This document shows, piece by piece, positions 36,922-46,876 of a stretch of DNA of 64,000 nucleotides. Location: contig NC_013720.1 in the NCBI RefSeq assembly GCF_000025185.1, positions 5,580,001-5,644,000 of the forward strand, read 5' to 3'. The translations under genes were made by a program, and so were the position numbers. The stretch comes from Pirellula staleyi DSM 6068 (GTDB lineage Bacteria > Planctomycetota > Planctomycetia > Pirellulales > Pirellulaceae). The notes under the pieces were generated by a model, which was not told the DNA's origin, did not search any database, and worked only from the letters and a program-made list of their open reading frames with translations. Position 1 is the stretch's first letter. The number at the start of each line of letters is the position of its first letter.

Positions 36922-37860
36922 ATGCATTCCCCACAAGCATCACTTGAACGCGTTTCACGGCGCGGCTTTACGCTCGTCGAACTTTTGGTCGTCATTGCCA
37001 TCATCGGCGTCCTCGTAGCACTTCTGCTACCAGCCGTCCAAGCTGCCCGCGAGGCCGCCCGCCGTATGCAGTGCGGCAATAATCTCAAGCAACTCGGCCT
37101 GGCAATCCACAACTATCACGATACCACCAACCGACTTCCTCCTGGCGCTTTGTGGTACGAAACACGCGGCTCGATCCTCGTGCATATCTTGCCTTACATT
37201 GAACAACAAACCTTATACGACAAAATCGATTTTAAAATCGCTGTCGATAATCAAGTGGTCAATGGACAGGTGCTCGGGACTTATAAGATCAAAGGTTATA
37301 ACTGTCCCAGTGACACGGATTATATTTATAGCAACTCCACGGCCACTAACCTTGTCGGCGCGAGCTATGCAGCTAGTGCCGGAGCTCCCGGCATCACCAA
37401 CAACGGCGGCTGTAGCTGTAGCGCCGCTGTGTCGTGGAACAGCTATGCCCTGGCCGCCATCAACATGTCGTCTGGTCCCTTTCATCGTCGCAGCGGTATT
37501 GCCCCAGCAGAAAACTTCGCTGGCGTGACCGATGGACTCTCGAATACCATTTTCTTCGGTGAAACACGGGCCAAATGCAGCGACCATGCCCGCAACGGAT
37601 GGGCCTACTCCAACAACGGACAGGGGCTGATGACCACCGTAATTCCGATCAACACTAAAAGCTGCGACGATAACGCGACCGATGGCTGCAAGCGTCCGTG
37701 CAACTGGAACAACGAGTTTGGTTTTAAATCTTCGCACCCTGGTGTGTGTGGATTCTTAATGGGTGATGGCTCAGTTCACTTTGTCTCCGCAACGATTGAT
37801 CACTGGACCTATCAATACCTGGGCACCGTGAATGATGGCAAGGTCGCCACACTCCCTTAA
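36922..37860 (+). CDS. DUF1559 prepilin-type N-terminal methylation protein
   Basis: 312 aa from ATG 36922, ten bases after GGGAG. Residues 14-45 ([36 protein letters not shown]) are a type IV prepilin leader and pseudopilin helix, with the cleavage/methylation motif GFTLVE. DUF1559 covers the rest: [37 protein letters not shown], and [21 protein letters not shown] at the end. These proteins are a large planctomycete-expanded family with no known single function, probably extracellular/pilus-like. A lipoprotein gene follows at 37949. Confidence 0.93.
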   Translation: MHSPQASLERVSRRGFTLVELLVVIAIIGVLVALLLPAVQAAREAARRMQCGNNLKQLGLAIHNYHDTTNRLPPGALWYETRGSILVHILPYIEQQTLYDKIDFKIAVDNQVVNGQVLGTYKIKGYNCPSDTDYIYSNSTATNLVGASYAASAGAPGITNNGGCSCSAAVSWNSYALAAINMSSGPFHRRSGIAPAENFAGVTDGLSNTIFFGETRAKCSDHARNGWAYSNNGQGLMTTVIPINTKSCDDNATDGCKRPCNWNNEFGFKSSHPGVCGFLMGDGSVHFVSATIDHWTYQYLGTVNDGKVATLP

Positions 37861-37948
37861 ATTTACAATCCTCTCCAATTACCAGTGGCAATCATGAAGG
37901 CCATCTTCTAATGCCACGTCAGCTACGCTAACTGCGAATTGGAATGGA

Positions 37949-38449
37949 ATGTCTGCAGGAAAAATCATGACTCGCATGGTTCGATTGTTCCACTCGATGA
38001 CCACACGCTTGCTGCATGGATATTTTGGGCTCTGGCTCATCGGCATGATGCTCGTTGGCTGCGGCGGCGGAGTGAAGGCGGTCCCCGTAACCGGTGTTGT
38101 CACCCTGAACGGCCAACCGGTGGTGGGAGCTGGCGTGAACTTCAGTCCAGCCGACGGCCAAGGAGTGCCATCGCTGGCGTCGACCGACGAGCAAGGCCGA
38201 TTTGTGCTGATGACCAGCACCGACGAGGTCGGGGCGATGCCGGGCAGGCACCGGGTGACTGTCTACCACGCCCAGTTCGTCAACGCCCCCACCGCCGACG
38301 CTCAAGGGAATCTAGGGGAGGCACCCCCGCAAGGAATCCAAACGATTTGGTTAGTTCCGGAAAGGTATTCGAAGTTCGATACCAGCGGGCTGGCGGTCGA
38401 AGTCGCTCCCGGAATGCCCGAAGTGCAGCTGCAGCTCACCAGCCCCTAA
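37949..38449 (+). CDS. Lipoprotein with carboxypeptidase-regulatory-like beta domain
   Basis: 166 aa from ATG 37949; ATG 37967 is an equally good start (AGGA six bases upstream). A signal peptide ends in a lipobox, LIGMMLVGC, with the lipidated Cys at about 38. The remaining protein has VPVTGVVTLNGQPVVGAGVNFSPADG, then RVTVYHAQF, the pattern of a carboxypeptidase-regulatory/transthyretin-like domain. This kind of gene typically follows DUF1559 genes in planctomycetes, as here, so it is probably its surface partner. Function unknown. Confidence 0.8.
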   Translation: MSAGKIMTRMVRLFHSMTTRLLHGYFGLWLIGMMLVGCGGGVKAVPVTGVVTLNGQPVVGAGVNFSPADGQGVPSLASTDEQGRFVLMTSTDEVGAMPGRHRVTVYHAQFVNAPTADAQGNLGEAPPQGIQTIWLVPERYSKFDTSGLAVEVAPGMPEVQLQLTSP

Positions 38450-38739
38450 AGACCACAACCATCGACAGGCAAACAACTTAGCCACTGGAATGCCGAGCTT
38501 TCTGAACTCCCACGGCAAGATTGCTGGCTCGCGAGCGAAGCTTCTCTTTGACCGTATCGTGCCGAAAAAAGGGGCGGCTAGCCTGCTCCTAAGCTCCCGC
38601 CGTTCTGCACCGCACTTGCACATTACTCCCTGTGGCGGACAATAGCGGGATTGTCTGTATTTCGCTCATGCCGCACGCCCTCCGACTCTTTTCCAGGGTT
38701 CAGGTTCGGGTGGCCTAGTCCTGGAGGCACCGGCCCCCT

Positions 38740-41265
38740 GTGGATCGCCGATTCCTGACTTTTTTTGTTGTTTCGATTGCCATCTGGATGGGCTTTCTGG
38801 GCTTGCGCCTGTTCTTGGTGCCCGATGCACCTGCGGTCGATCCCGCTGCAGAGGTGCAGGAAGATCCCGCCTCCAAGCCCGGCGATGATCAGCCGAGCGA
38901 GGAGAAACCACCAGTCGATAAAGATCCTGCGGCCGAGGATCCAGCGGCGCAGCCAGCCGCTGGTGAAGCCCCTGCCGATCAACCAGCTGGCGATGGCCCC
39001 GTGCCGAGCGCAGCCGAGGGCCCCAACTTTCCTCGCCAGCGAGTGACGCTCGGCTCGGTCGACCCCAACAGTCCCTACTCCATGCTCGTCACCTTCGACA
39101 CGAAGGGGGCGGTCGTTGAGCGCGTGGAACTCTCGAGCAACCGCTACCGCGATATTGAAGATTACAGCGGCTATCTCGGGCACCTCGATTTCGAAATCAT
39201 CGAAGAGGTTGGCCTGAAGGTGAGCGTTGTCGGTCCTGGCACCCCTGCTGCACTCGCTAAAGAGTCAGGTGGCAAGACCGGTATCGAAGTGGGCGACATC
39301 ATCACCGCTGTTGGCGATAAGCCGACGCTGACCCCCGAAATCTTCGATGCGGCGATGGCTGCCACCAAGCCCGGCGAAAAGATCCAAGTGAAGGTTCTCC
39401 GACCCGCCAAGTCACCAGCCGATAGCGAAACGAAACCGGTTGCCAAAGCCGCTGGCACCAGCCTCACGTTCGATGTGAATCTCACTCGTAAGCCGCTGCA
39501 AGTGGTTCGTCCCGAGTCGCACACCTACGAGCAGCGCGACGGAACGGTCACTGTCCTGGGACAAGATCCACTCTCGCTGCAACTCACGCTCGAGAATCTC
39601 GGTGGCACCACGATTCGGAGCGATGAAAACGAAATTCGCAACCTGCCATCGCTGATTTCAGGGAATTGGCAAATCGCCGAATCCAAAGACCCGAACGTCA
39701 TTGAATTTCACTATCCGCTTTCAAAAGCCACGCTCGAGAAGATCAAGAAGCCGGGTCCACTGACTGTCGTCAAGCGTTTCACGATCACTCCGGCTCCAAA
39801 AGATCTCGCGCCGGGCAAGGACAAGCCTTACTCGCTGGGGATGACCATCGAACTGCGCAACGAAAGCGACGCGGAACAGCAACTCGCTTATCGCCTCGAT
39901 GGCCCCACCGGTTTGCCCCTCGAAGGTTGGTGGTATAGCAACAAACTGCATCCCGACATGTGGGCCGCCGCCGGTGCTCGCGATGTGGCTTGGAAGCAAA
40001 CCGAGCTCACCCATCACCTGATCGGCTGTCCCAAGCTTCACAGCGATGCCAAAGCTGCTGAGAAGAACAAGCAAATCCTCGAGAGTCCTCTGCTCCTCGA
40101 GAACAAACCGTCGGCCATCGACTACATCGGCGTCGACACCCAGTTCTTTGCCTCGATGATCCTGCCAGGCAACTCGTACAAGACCAAGGGTGGCAACGAG
40201 CCCGCGAAGAACGAGTCCTCAGTAACCCCCGCGATTATTTTTCGTCGCGCATCGGCGATGCCGGTCCAAGCTTGGGAGCCGATTCCCAAGACCCGCATCA
40301 AAACGATGAACGTTTCGTCGCGTCTCGTCTCGCAAGTCGAAACGATTGCGCCGGGCGAAACGCTGGTGCATAACTACCGGGTCTTTTTCGGTCCCAAAGA
40401 GCCCGATGTGCTCAAGGACTACGGTATGACCAGTCTGATCGAGTATGGTTGGTCGTATGCCGCGATTCCCGCTTTTATCCTGCGCAGCGTGCTGGAAACG
40501 ATTTACTCGATCATCCCCAACTACGGCATTGCGATCATCCTGCTTACGGTGATTGTTCGCTCGGCGATGATCCCAGTCAGTCTGAAGCAAGCGAAGTCGG
40601 CAGCGATGATGCAGCAGCTGGCTCCTGAGATGGCCAAGATCAAGGAGAAGTATGCCGACAACATGGAGAAGCAGAGTCAAGCGATTCGCGAACTCTATGC
40701 CAAACACAACTTCAATCCGTTTGGCGGCTGCTTGCCGGTCTTCATTCAATTGCCGGTCTTCATCGGCCTCTATCGCTGCTTAAGCGTCGATATCGAACTG
40801 CGTGATGCGGCTCTTTTCCCGGGGATAGCTTGGGCGTCGAATCTCGCGGGTCCCGACAAATTGTTCTACTGGAAAGACTATGTCTTTTCGATGATGGGGG
40901 ACGAAGCGAATGGATGGCTTGGTCCGTTCTTCAACGTCTTTCCACTGATCACCGTCTCGCTGTTCCTTGTGCAGCAGAAGATGTTCACGCCACCTGCCAC
41001 CGACGAACAAACGGCGATGCAGCAGAAAATGATGACCTACATGACGGTCTTCATGGGGGTGATGTTCTACAAGGTTCCAGCCGGGCTGTGCGTCTACTTC
41101 ATTACGTCGAGCTTGTGGGGCATTGCCGAACGCAAGCTCCTCCCCAAACCGAAACCTGTCGACGCATCGGCCGCAGCTGTCATTAGCAGCAGCACGAAAA
41201 CTGACGAGGACGCTAAGAGCAACGGCAAGAAGAACAAGGACAAACGCAAGAATCCCTTAAAATAA
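38740..41265 (+). CDS. yidC: Membrane protein insertase YidC with PDZ-like insertion
   Basis: 841 aa from GTG 38740 (GGAGG upstream). First membrane helix at about residues 7-27, then an acidic/Pro/Ala linker, then the periplasmic beta-domain (about 100-560). A PDZ-like segment sits inside it (about 158-222: GTPAALAKESGGKTGIEVGDIITAVGDKPT). The C-terminal insertase core follows: YSIIPNYGIAIILLTVIVRSAMIPVSLKQ, FGGCLPVFIQLPVFIGLY, and helices to about 795. It ends in a basic Lys/Asn tail (KKNKDKRKNPLK). YidC inserts and folds inner-membrane proteins. The next gene, mnmE, is in the usual yidC-mnmE neighbourhood, though jag is absent between them. Confidence 0.93.
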   Translation: MDRRFLTFFVVSIAIWMGFLGLRLFLVPDAPAVDPAAEVQEDPASKPGDDQPSEEKPPVDKDPAAEDPAAQPAAGEAPADQPAGDGPVPSAAEGPNFPRQRVTLGSVDPNSPYSMLVTFDTKGAVVERVELSSNRYRDIEDYSGYLGHLDFEIIEEVGLKVSVVGPGTPAALAKESGGKTGIEVGDIITAVGDKPTLTPEIFDAAMAATKPGEKIQVKVLRPAKSPADSETKPVAKAAGTSLTFDVNLTRKPLQVVRPESHTYEQRDGTVTVLGQDPLSLQLTLENLGGTTIRSDENEIRNLPSLISGNWQIAESKDPNVIEFHYPLSKATLEKIKKPGPLTVVKRFTITPAPKDLAPGKDKPYSLGMTIELRNESDAEQQLAYRLDGPTGLPLEGWWYSNKLHPDMWAAAGARDVAWKQTELTHHLIGCPKLHSDAKAAEKNKQILESPLLLENKPSAIDYIGVDTQFFASMILPGNSYKTKGGNEPAKNESSVTPAIIFRRASAMPVQAWEPIPKTRIKTMNVSSRLVSQVETIAPGETLVHNYRVFFGPKEPDVLKDYGMTSLIEYGWSYAAIPAFILRSVLETIYSIIPNYGIAIILLTVIVRSAMIPVSLKQAKSAAMMQQLAPEMAKIKEKYADNMEKQSQAIRELYAKHNFNPFGGCLPVFIQLPVFIGLYRCLSVDIELRDAALFPGIAWASNLAGPDKLFYWKDYVFSMMGDEANGWLGPFFNVFPLITVSLFLVQQKMFTPPATDEQTAMQQKMMTYMTVFMGVMFYKVPAGLCVYFITSSLWGIAERKLLPKPKPVDASAAAVISSSTKTDEDAKSNGKKNKDKRKNPLK

Positions 41266-41311
41266 GGCGATTCTTTCGTTTTTTGGCTTCCTTGATTGAG
41301 GTAATCCCGGC

Positions 41312-42712
41312 ATGCTCACGGGGAGCGATATCTCGGTCGACGATGTGATCGTGGCCGAGGCGACGAGCCGCGCAAGTGGCGTGCGTGGTGTGATTCGACT
41401 CTCGGGCGACCGCGCACTGGCGGTTGTCGCGGCGTTCAGCGAAGCACATCACGAGCTCGATCAACTGGCCGTAGCGAGCAGCACGCGCGCGGTGGTAATT
41501 CCGACGCACTTAGTGCTCCCTGCGCCGCTGGGCCAAGTTCCAGCAACGCTTTTGGTCTGGCCAGGGAGACGGAGCTACACACGGCAACCGACGGTCGAGA
41601 TTCATACCGTCGGATGCACGCCGATACTCGACGTGATCACTAGCACGGCCTGTGCTGCAGGTGCTCGAGCCGCGCGGCGGGGGGAGTTCACCCTGCGAGC
41701 CTTGCTCGCTGGCAGACTCGATTTGACGCAGGCGGAAGCGGTGCTCGGGGTCATCGAAGCGCGATCGCCGCAACAGCTTTCCACCGCCCTGTCGCAACTG
41801 GCAGGAGGACTCGCTTCGCCACTAGCTGCACTGCGCGAAGAGCTGCTCGATCTACTGTCGCTTGTGGAAGCGGGACTCGATTTTGCCGATGAAGATCTCG
41901 ATCTGCTCTCGAGCGACGAACTGACAAGCCGCATCGAAGCTGTCGCGGCGCAGGTGATTGCTCTGGAGGATCAGCTCGCGAGTCGCGCCGTCCGGACGAG
42001 CCGGCCACGTGTCCTTTTGGCAGGGCGACCGAATGCCGGAAAAAGCAGCCTGTTCAACGCGCTCGCCGGATATCACGCCGCCATTGTGGCGGATGTGGCG
42101 GGGACCACACGCGACTATCTGACGCAAACCATTCGCCTCGGCTTGCTGGAAATCGATCTGCTCGATACGGCGGGACTCGATGAAATGGTGCCGACGACCA
42201 AGCTCGATGCGCTGGCGCAGCAGCTGACGATCAGCGCGGCTGCCGAGGCCGATTTGGTGCTATGGTGCATCGACGCTCGCCGCCTGGGCGACCCGCGCGA
42301 GGCCATCCCCGAAGTCTGGAAAACGCTTGCCCCCGCCGTGGTGATCGGCACCAAATGCGATCTGCTGAGTCCCGCCGAGATGGCCCAGGGACGATCGCAA
42401 GTCGATCTGCTGGTCAGCAGCGCGGCAAATGAAGGCCTAGCTCAGCTGCGGGAAAGAATCGCGCAAGAAGTCGCGCTTGATGCACTTTCGCCAGCTGTGG
42501 CGTCGACAGCAGCCCGGTCGCAACATTCGCTCGCCACCGCGCGAGCTTCACTGGCTGAAGCAGCTCAGATCGCCCGCTCAGCGATCGGAGCCGATGAACT
42601 TGTGGCAGCGGAACTTCGCATCGCCATCGATGCTCTCGGGGATATCGCCGGGGTCACTTACACCGACGATATCCTCGATCGTGTGTTCAGTAAGTTCTGC
42701 ATCGGCAAATAG
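41312..42712 (+). CDS. mnmE: tRNA uridine-5-carboxymethylaminomethyl(34) synthesis GTPase MnmE
   Basis: 466 aa from ATG 41312, nine bases after GAGGT. N-terminal folate-binding domain (about 1-125: SGVRGVIRLSGD, ARRGEFTLRALLAGRLDLTQAEAVLGVIEA). The G domain follows with G1 GRPNAGKSS (about 232-240), G2 GTTRD, G3 DTAGL and G4 TKCD. The helical domain ends with the invariant FCIGK, whose Cys is needed for activity. With MnmG it modifies U34 of tRNAs. The sequence is intact; some N-terminal residues (VLPAPLGQVPATLLVWPGRRSYTRQPTVEIHTVGC) are divergent from model bacteria but keep the length. Confidence 0.95.
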   Translation: MLTGSDISVDDVIVAEATSRASGVRGVIRLSGDRALAVVAAFSEAHHELDQLAVASSTRAVVIPTHLVLPAPLGQVPATLLVWPGRRSYTRQPTVEIHTVGCTPILDVITSTACAAGARAARRGEFTLRALLAGRLDLTQAEAVLGVIEARSPQQLSTALSQLAGGLASPLAALREELLDLLSLVEAGLDFADEDLDLLSSDELTSRIEAVAAQVIALEDQLASRAVRTSRPRVLLAGRPNAGKSSLFNALAGYHAAIVADVAGTTRDYLTQTIRLGLLEIDLLDTAGLDEMVPTTKLDALAQQLTISAAAEADLVLWCIDARRLGDPREAIPEVWKTLAPAVVIGTKCDLLSPAEMAQGRSQVDLLVSSAANEGLAQLRERIAQEVALDALSPAVASTAARSQHSLATARASLAEAAQIARSAIGADELVAAELRIAIDALGDIAGVTYTDDILDRVFSKFCIGK

Positions 42713-42761
42713 TGCAGAACCACGAGCTGCTAACGGCTGAAGGCTTGCTTTTTTAGCGTCC

Positions 42762-43334
42762 TTACTTTTTCAGCGCAACAGTGGGTGGAGCAGGCGCCAC
42801 TTCATCGTCGTCACCACTGTCGGCAGGCGCTGGTGGTGCGGGAGCTGCTGGTTCATCGCCATCGTTCTTTTTGATCCCGAGAATGTCTTGCAGCATCGGC
42901 CAGACTTGTTCGCGGGCTTTGCTGTAGCGATTCAGATCCGACTGAGCTTTGGTCTTGGTGTAGTCGCTCAGCCCCTTGGCCTGCTTTTTCAGCAGATCGC
43001 AAATGTCGACCACTTTGTCGAAGTACTCGCGATCGGCGTCATCGGTAAATCCCGAGCGAACCAGCTCGATACGTTTGGTCGTATCGTTGAGCATCGAATC
43101 AATTTCCACCAGGAACTGCTGCACAGTCGCAGCGTCGTACACTTCTTTTTGATAGGCATCAGCCAGCATGCCGGTCATCAAGAACGTCTGGTAGGGATAG
43201 AACTTGGTGAGAGCACCAATGATCTGCACTTTGGCCAGCTCAGGGTCGGGCTTCGCCTCTTGAGCCGACGCAGGAACTGCAGTCGCCAGCAGTGCGATAG
43301 CGAGCACGAGGAACGAGCAAAGAATCCGCTTCAT
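42762..43334 (-). CDS. Secreted helical protein of unknown function
   Basis: 190 aa from ATG 43334 (MKRILCSFLVLAIALLATAVPASAQ), six bases after AAGGTG. Signal peptide of about 25 residues. The mature protein is helical (LAKVQIIGALTKFYPYQTFLMTGMLADAYQKEVYD, then LVEIDSMLNDTTKRIELVRSG), with an Ala/Pro/Asp-rich C-terminus. It may be periplasmic. No family is recognised. It is convergent with mnmE and stands alone. Confidence 0.65.
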   Translation of the reverse strand: MKRILCSFLVLAIALLATAVPASAQEAKPDPELAKVQIIGALTKFYPYQTFLMTGMLADAYQKEVYDAATVQQFLVEIDSMLNDTTKRIELVRSGFTDDADREYFDKVVDICDLLKKQAKGLSDYTKTKAQSDLNRYSKAREQVWPMLQDILGIKKNDGDEPAAPAPPAPADSGDDDEVAPAPPTVALKK

Positions 43335-43510
43335 AACAGGCACCTTGTTTGGAATCTCTTGAATGGTTGCGATCGTCAGCGACGTGCAATAGTCTCTCCG
43401 CCCCGGTGAGCAGGGTCAATAGAAAGGCGAAGAGAGACTGAGGATCCCCCCGCTTAGCACCCCGACGTTCCCAAAGTTGACTTCACCCGATGGCGCGCAC
43501 ATCCGCGCAG

Positions 43511-43542
43511 AAAAAAGGCCCACGCCGAGAAACGCAGGCCCT
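43511..43542 (-). terminator. Intrinsic terminator of the lysC gene
   Basis: On the minus strand AGGGCC...GGCCTT forms a short stem and is followed by a six-T run (43516-43511), 46 bp after the lysC stop. Confidence 0.6.
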
Positions 43543-43587
43543 GTTTTTCATTTGACACGCTTGTGGGCAAAACTGCCCGGCAGCAAT

Positions 43588-45366
43588 TTAACGCATCACA
43601 TCCGAAAACGCTTGCTGCAGCTGTTTCATGCCCCGCTCGCCAGCGGCACCATCGACCACCACATTCACGCGCACTTCGCTCGTGTTGATCATTTCCAGGT
43701 TGATGCCGGCATCGCTGAGGGCCTTGAACATGCGAATGGCAACACCGGTGTGGGTGCGAAGTCCCACGCCGGAGACCGACAGCTTGGCAATTGCCGGGCT
43801 GCTCGTCACCTCTTTGCAAGCGAGCGATTTGGCGACCTGCTTGGCGACTTCGACACTTTTGACCAGCTGTTCGTCGGGGACGGTGAAGCTGAGAGTCGCT
43901 TCGCCACTCGAGGTGGGGTGGCTCTGCACAATCATGTCGACGAACACACCACCAGCTGCCACTTGCTCGAACACTTTCGCGGCGATCCCCGGGGCATCAG
44001 GCACCCCCGAGATGGTGACGCGCGACTGCTTGGAGTCGAGCTGAATGTCGTCGATCGTGAGATCTTCCATGTTGATCCCCTGCAACCGAGCAATAACGTC
44101 GGCTGCATCGGACTGCGAGCTTTTAGGGGTCCAAGGCTCGATGGGAGTGGTTGGTTCCTTGTCGAGTTCAAACTCTTGATGCACGATGCGGAGTGCTTTT
44201 TGAGCTTCGTCGCGTCGAACCAGTACCGAGATTTTGATTTCGCTCGTCGTGATCATCTGGATGTTGATGCCAGCAGCAGCCAGAGCGCGGAACATACGTT
44301 CGGCAACACCCGTTTGGCGGGCCATGCCGAGTCCCACAACCGAGACCTTCGCGACACTATCATCCGACGTGATGCCAGCCGCTCCGACGATCCGAACACC
44401 TTCACGCACTGCTTCGAGCGCAGCGTCGAGCTCATTGCGCGGGACCGTGAAGCTGACATCGGCTTTGCCACTCTCGCCGACGTTCTGCACGATCATATCG
44501 ACCGAGATATTGCGGTCGGCTATGCGCTTGAAGATCTCGAGGCTCGTCCCGGGAACATCAGGAATTCCCTCGACGGTGATGCGTGCTTCGTCCTTAGTGA
44601 TCGCGGCGCCACTCACCGCCATGTCGGGGCGTTCTGGCTCGGCCACGATCATCGTGCCAGGCTGATCGGTGAAGCTGCTGCGAACATGAATCGGCACGTC
44701 AAACTTCTTGCCGAACTCGATGCTGCGGCTGTGCATCACCCCCGCGCCGAGGCTCGCCAGTTCAAGCATTTCGTCGTAGCCAATGCGGCTGACGCGTCGC
44801 GCTTCGGGCACGACGCGTGGGTCGGTGGTGTAGACACCATCAACATCGGTGTAGATTTCGCAAGCGTCGGCCCGGAGCACAGCGGCGAGTGCCACCGCCG
44901 TCGTATCGCTGCCACCGCGTCCCAGGGTGGTGATGTTGAAATCTTCGTCGATCCCCTGAAAACCAGCGGCGATGACGATGTTCCCTTCGTCGAGCAGCTT
45001 GCGCATGCGGCTCGTTTCGATGCTCTTGATGCGTGCTTTGCGGTAGCTGGCGTCGGTCTTCACACCAATCTGCGCGCCGGTGAGGCTGATCGCTTTGTTG
45101 CCGAGCGAGTGAATCGCCATGGCCATCAGCGCCACGCTGATTTGCTCGCCGGTCGAGAGGAGCATATCCATCTCGCGGGCTGGGGGCCGCTCGTTCACCT
45201 GCGCAGCGAGTTCGAGCAGGTCGTCGGTCGTGTCACCCATCGCCGAAACAACCATCACCACCTGGTTGCCCTCTTGCTGAGCGCGAATCGCGCGGCGAGC
45301 GGCCTTCAGAATCTTTTCGGGCGTAGCAACGCTGCTGCCACCAAACTTTTGCACGATGAGAGGCAT
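43588..45366 (-). CDS. lysC: Aspartate kinase with two pairs of ACT domains
   Basis: 592 aa from ATG 45366 (MPLIVQKFGGSSVATPEKI). Kinase domain (about 1-245): KFGGSSV, DMLLSTGEQIS, TLGRGGSDTTAVALAAVL, CEIYTDVDGVYTTDPR. Regulatory part (about 260-592) holds two ACT pairs rather than the usual one: about 265-415 (ITVEGIPDVPGTSLEIFKRI, KVSVVGLGMARQTGVAERMF) and about 435-590 (VTISGVPDAPGIAAKVFEQV, KLSVSGVGLRTHTGVAIRMF). Such four-ACT aspartokinases are known in some cyanobacteria and planctomycetes. It catalyses the first step of the aspartate pathway, feedback-regulated by Lys/Thr. It lies downstream of a phosphoglycerate-mutase-like gene and hom. Confidence 0.95.
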   Translation of the reverse strand: MPLIVQKFGGSSVATPEKILKAARRAIRAQQEGNQVVMVVSAMGDTTDDLLELAAQVNERPPAREMDMLLSTGEQISVALMAMAIHSLGNKAISLTGAQIGVKTDASYRKARIKSIETSRMRKLLDEGNIVIAAGFQGIDEDFNITTLGRGGSDTTAVALAAVLRADACEIYTDVDGVYTTDPRVVPEARRVSRIGYDEMLELASLGAGVMHSRSIEFGKKFDVPIHVRSSFTDQPGTMIVAEPERPDMAVSGAAITKDEARITVEGIPDVPGTSLEIFKRIADRNISVDMIVQNVGESGKADVSFTVPRNELDAALEAVREGVRIVGAAGITSDDSVAKVSVVGLGMARQTGVAERMFRALAAAGINIQMITTSEIKISVLVRRDEAQKALRIVHQEFELDKEPTTPIEPWTPKSSQSDAADVIARLQGINMEDLTIDDIQLDSKQSRVTISGVPDAPGIAAKVFEQVAAGGVFVDMIVQSHPTSSGEATLSFTVPDEQLVKSVEVAKQVAKSLACKEVTSSPAIAKLSVSGVGLRTHTGVAIRMFKALSDAGINLEMINTSEVRVNVVVDGAAGERGMKQLQQAFSDVMR

Positions 45367-45499
45367 GGAACGAACACTTCCTGACAAAACAGTATCGAAC
45401 GGGTGAAAGGAAAGAAAACGTTGCGCCTGGCGACATGCTCGGCGACTAAACTGCGAAAGCACTTCGAGATCACTGCAACCAGCGGGTTGCTAACACCAA

Positions 45500-46711
45500 T
45501 TAAGTCAGCTGACTGCGAAGAAAGTAAGGCATCAGCTTCGAGCCGTCGTCGAACGACAAACTCGAGGCACCCGCAACAGGTTCGCTATAAGCCGACGCGC
45601 CACTGCCAGCGACACCAGTGCCGCAGATCGCAAACGGCACAAAGCCATGGCTGTGCGTCTTGGTGCGGCAAGGGGTGGGATGATCGGGCGAAACGAGAAT
45701 TCGGTAATCTCCCTGAGCAGCCAGAGCCGCATGCAGCGGAGCGACGATTTTCTCATCGATCGCTTCGAGGGCGGCGATCTTGGCATCGACCTTCCCTTCG
45801 TGTGACGCTTCATCGGTCGCTTCGACATGCACGCAAATGATGTCGGTGGTCGGAATCGCTTCGATGGCGTAGCGCCCTTTCGCGGCATAATCGGTGTCGA
45901 GGTAGCCGGTCGCGCCGGGAACTTCGATTCGATCCCATCCCACTAGCGCGGCGAGACCTCGCAAAAGGTCGACAGCGGTGATCATCTTTCCCGACAAACC
46001 GTGAAGCTCGCGGAAACTCTTGAGCGCTGGTGTGCGGCCCAGGCCCCACAGCCAAATGTTAGTCGCCGGAAGTTTGCCAGCGGCGCGACGCGCGACGTTC
46101 ACCGGGTGATCGGCAAACAGGGCGAACGAACGCTCCATCAGGTCGTTGAGCAACTCGCTTCCGGGACCACGGGGAAAGTCGTCGGCGACACTTTTGTCGG
46201 TCAGATCGTGCGGCGGTGTGGCGCGGGTATCTTTCGTGAACGGAGCGGTCGACTGGCTGCCGCGATAAAGGAGCAAGTTGCGATAGCTCACGCCGGGTAC
46301 GAACTCGAGCAGCGACGAACCGAGTTCAGCTTGAGCCGTTGCTAGAAGCTCTTTGGCTTCTTCCGACGAGATATGCCCGGCGGTAAACGACTTCATCGTC
46401 TGGTCTTCGACCGTCACGAGATTGCAGCGGATCGCCCAGTCGGCAGCGCCGAGAGCAATCCCTTGAGCAGCAGCTTCCAGCGGTGCACGGCCGGTGAAAT
46501 AGACATTCGGGTCGTAGCCAAAGAGACTCAAATTGGCGACGTCGCTGCCGGCTGGCAAATGGGCGGGAACATTGTTCGCTCGTCCTAGCACTCCCGCTTT
46601 GGCAATGGCATCCATCGCCGGGGTGCGTGCGACCTCGAGGGGCGTTTTTCCACCGAGCGACTCCTGCGGTTCGTCAGCACAGCCGTCGGGAATGATGATT
46701 GCATATTTCAT
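45500..46711 (-). CDS. COG3635 phosphoglycerate mutase-like protein, likely functional homoserine kinase
   Basis: 403 aa from ATG 46711. Alkaline-phosphatase-superfamily fold of the archaeal 2,3-BPG-independent mutase type: metal ligands in YAIIIPDGCADEP, the nucleophilic Ser in PAGSDVANLSLFGYDP, ligands D and H in HVEATDEASHEGK, then VSPDHPTPCRTKTHSHGFVPF. Family members are annotated as phosphoglycerate mutase or as a predicted homoserine-kinase replacement. It sits between hom and lysC on the same strand with gaps of 165 and 133 bp, and no thrB homologue is in the window. The threonine role is inferred from this context. Confidence 0.85.
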   Translation of the reverse strand: MKYAIIIPDGCADEPQESLGGKTPLEVARTPAMDAIAKAGVLGRANNVPAHLPAGSDVANLSLFGYDPNVYFTGRAPLEAAAQGIALGAADWAIRCNLVTVEDQTMKSFTAGHISSEEAKELLATAQAELGSSLLEFVPGVSYRNLLLYRGSQSTAPFTKDTRATPPHDLTDKSVADDFPRGPGSELLNDLMERSFALFADHPVNVARRAAGKLPATNIWLWGLGRTPALKSFRELHGLSGKMITAVDLLRGLAALVGWDRIEVPGATGYLDTDYAAKGRYAIEAIPTTDIICVHVEATDEASHEGKVDAKIAALEAIDEKIVAPLHAALAAQGDYRILVSPDHPTPCRTKTHSHGFVPFAICGTGVAGSGASAYSEPVAGASSLSFDDGSKLMPYFLRSQLT

Positions 46712-46876
46712 GGAAAAAGCCGGTATTTCTGTTATCGCTGGCGAATCAAGGAGCGTGAACTAAGCACGCTATCGCGCTACATACTTCGTAAAGAACTAAG
46801 AAACAGTTATCGATAAATCACTCAGGAAATCGTCAGCACTTACGGACAAAATCCTCAGCAATTCCTGACTATCTTT

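Noticed and set aside
43477-45384. A long plus-strand open frame (635 codons) opposite lysC
   Set aside because: It is the antisense of the lysC coding region, which has full kinase and ACT motifs; the plus frame has no family features and a His/Asp-rich composition typical of a shadow frame.
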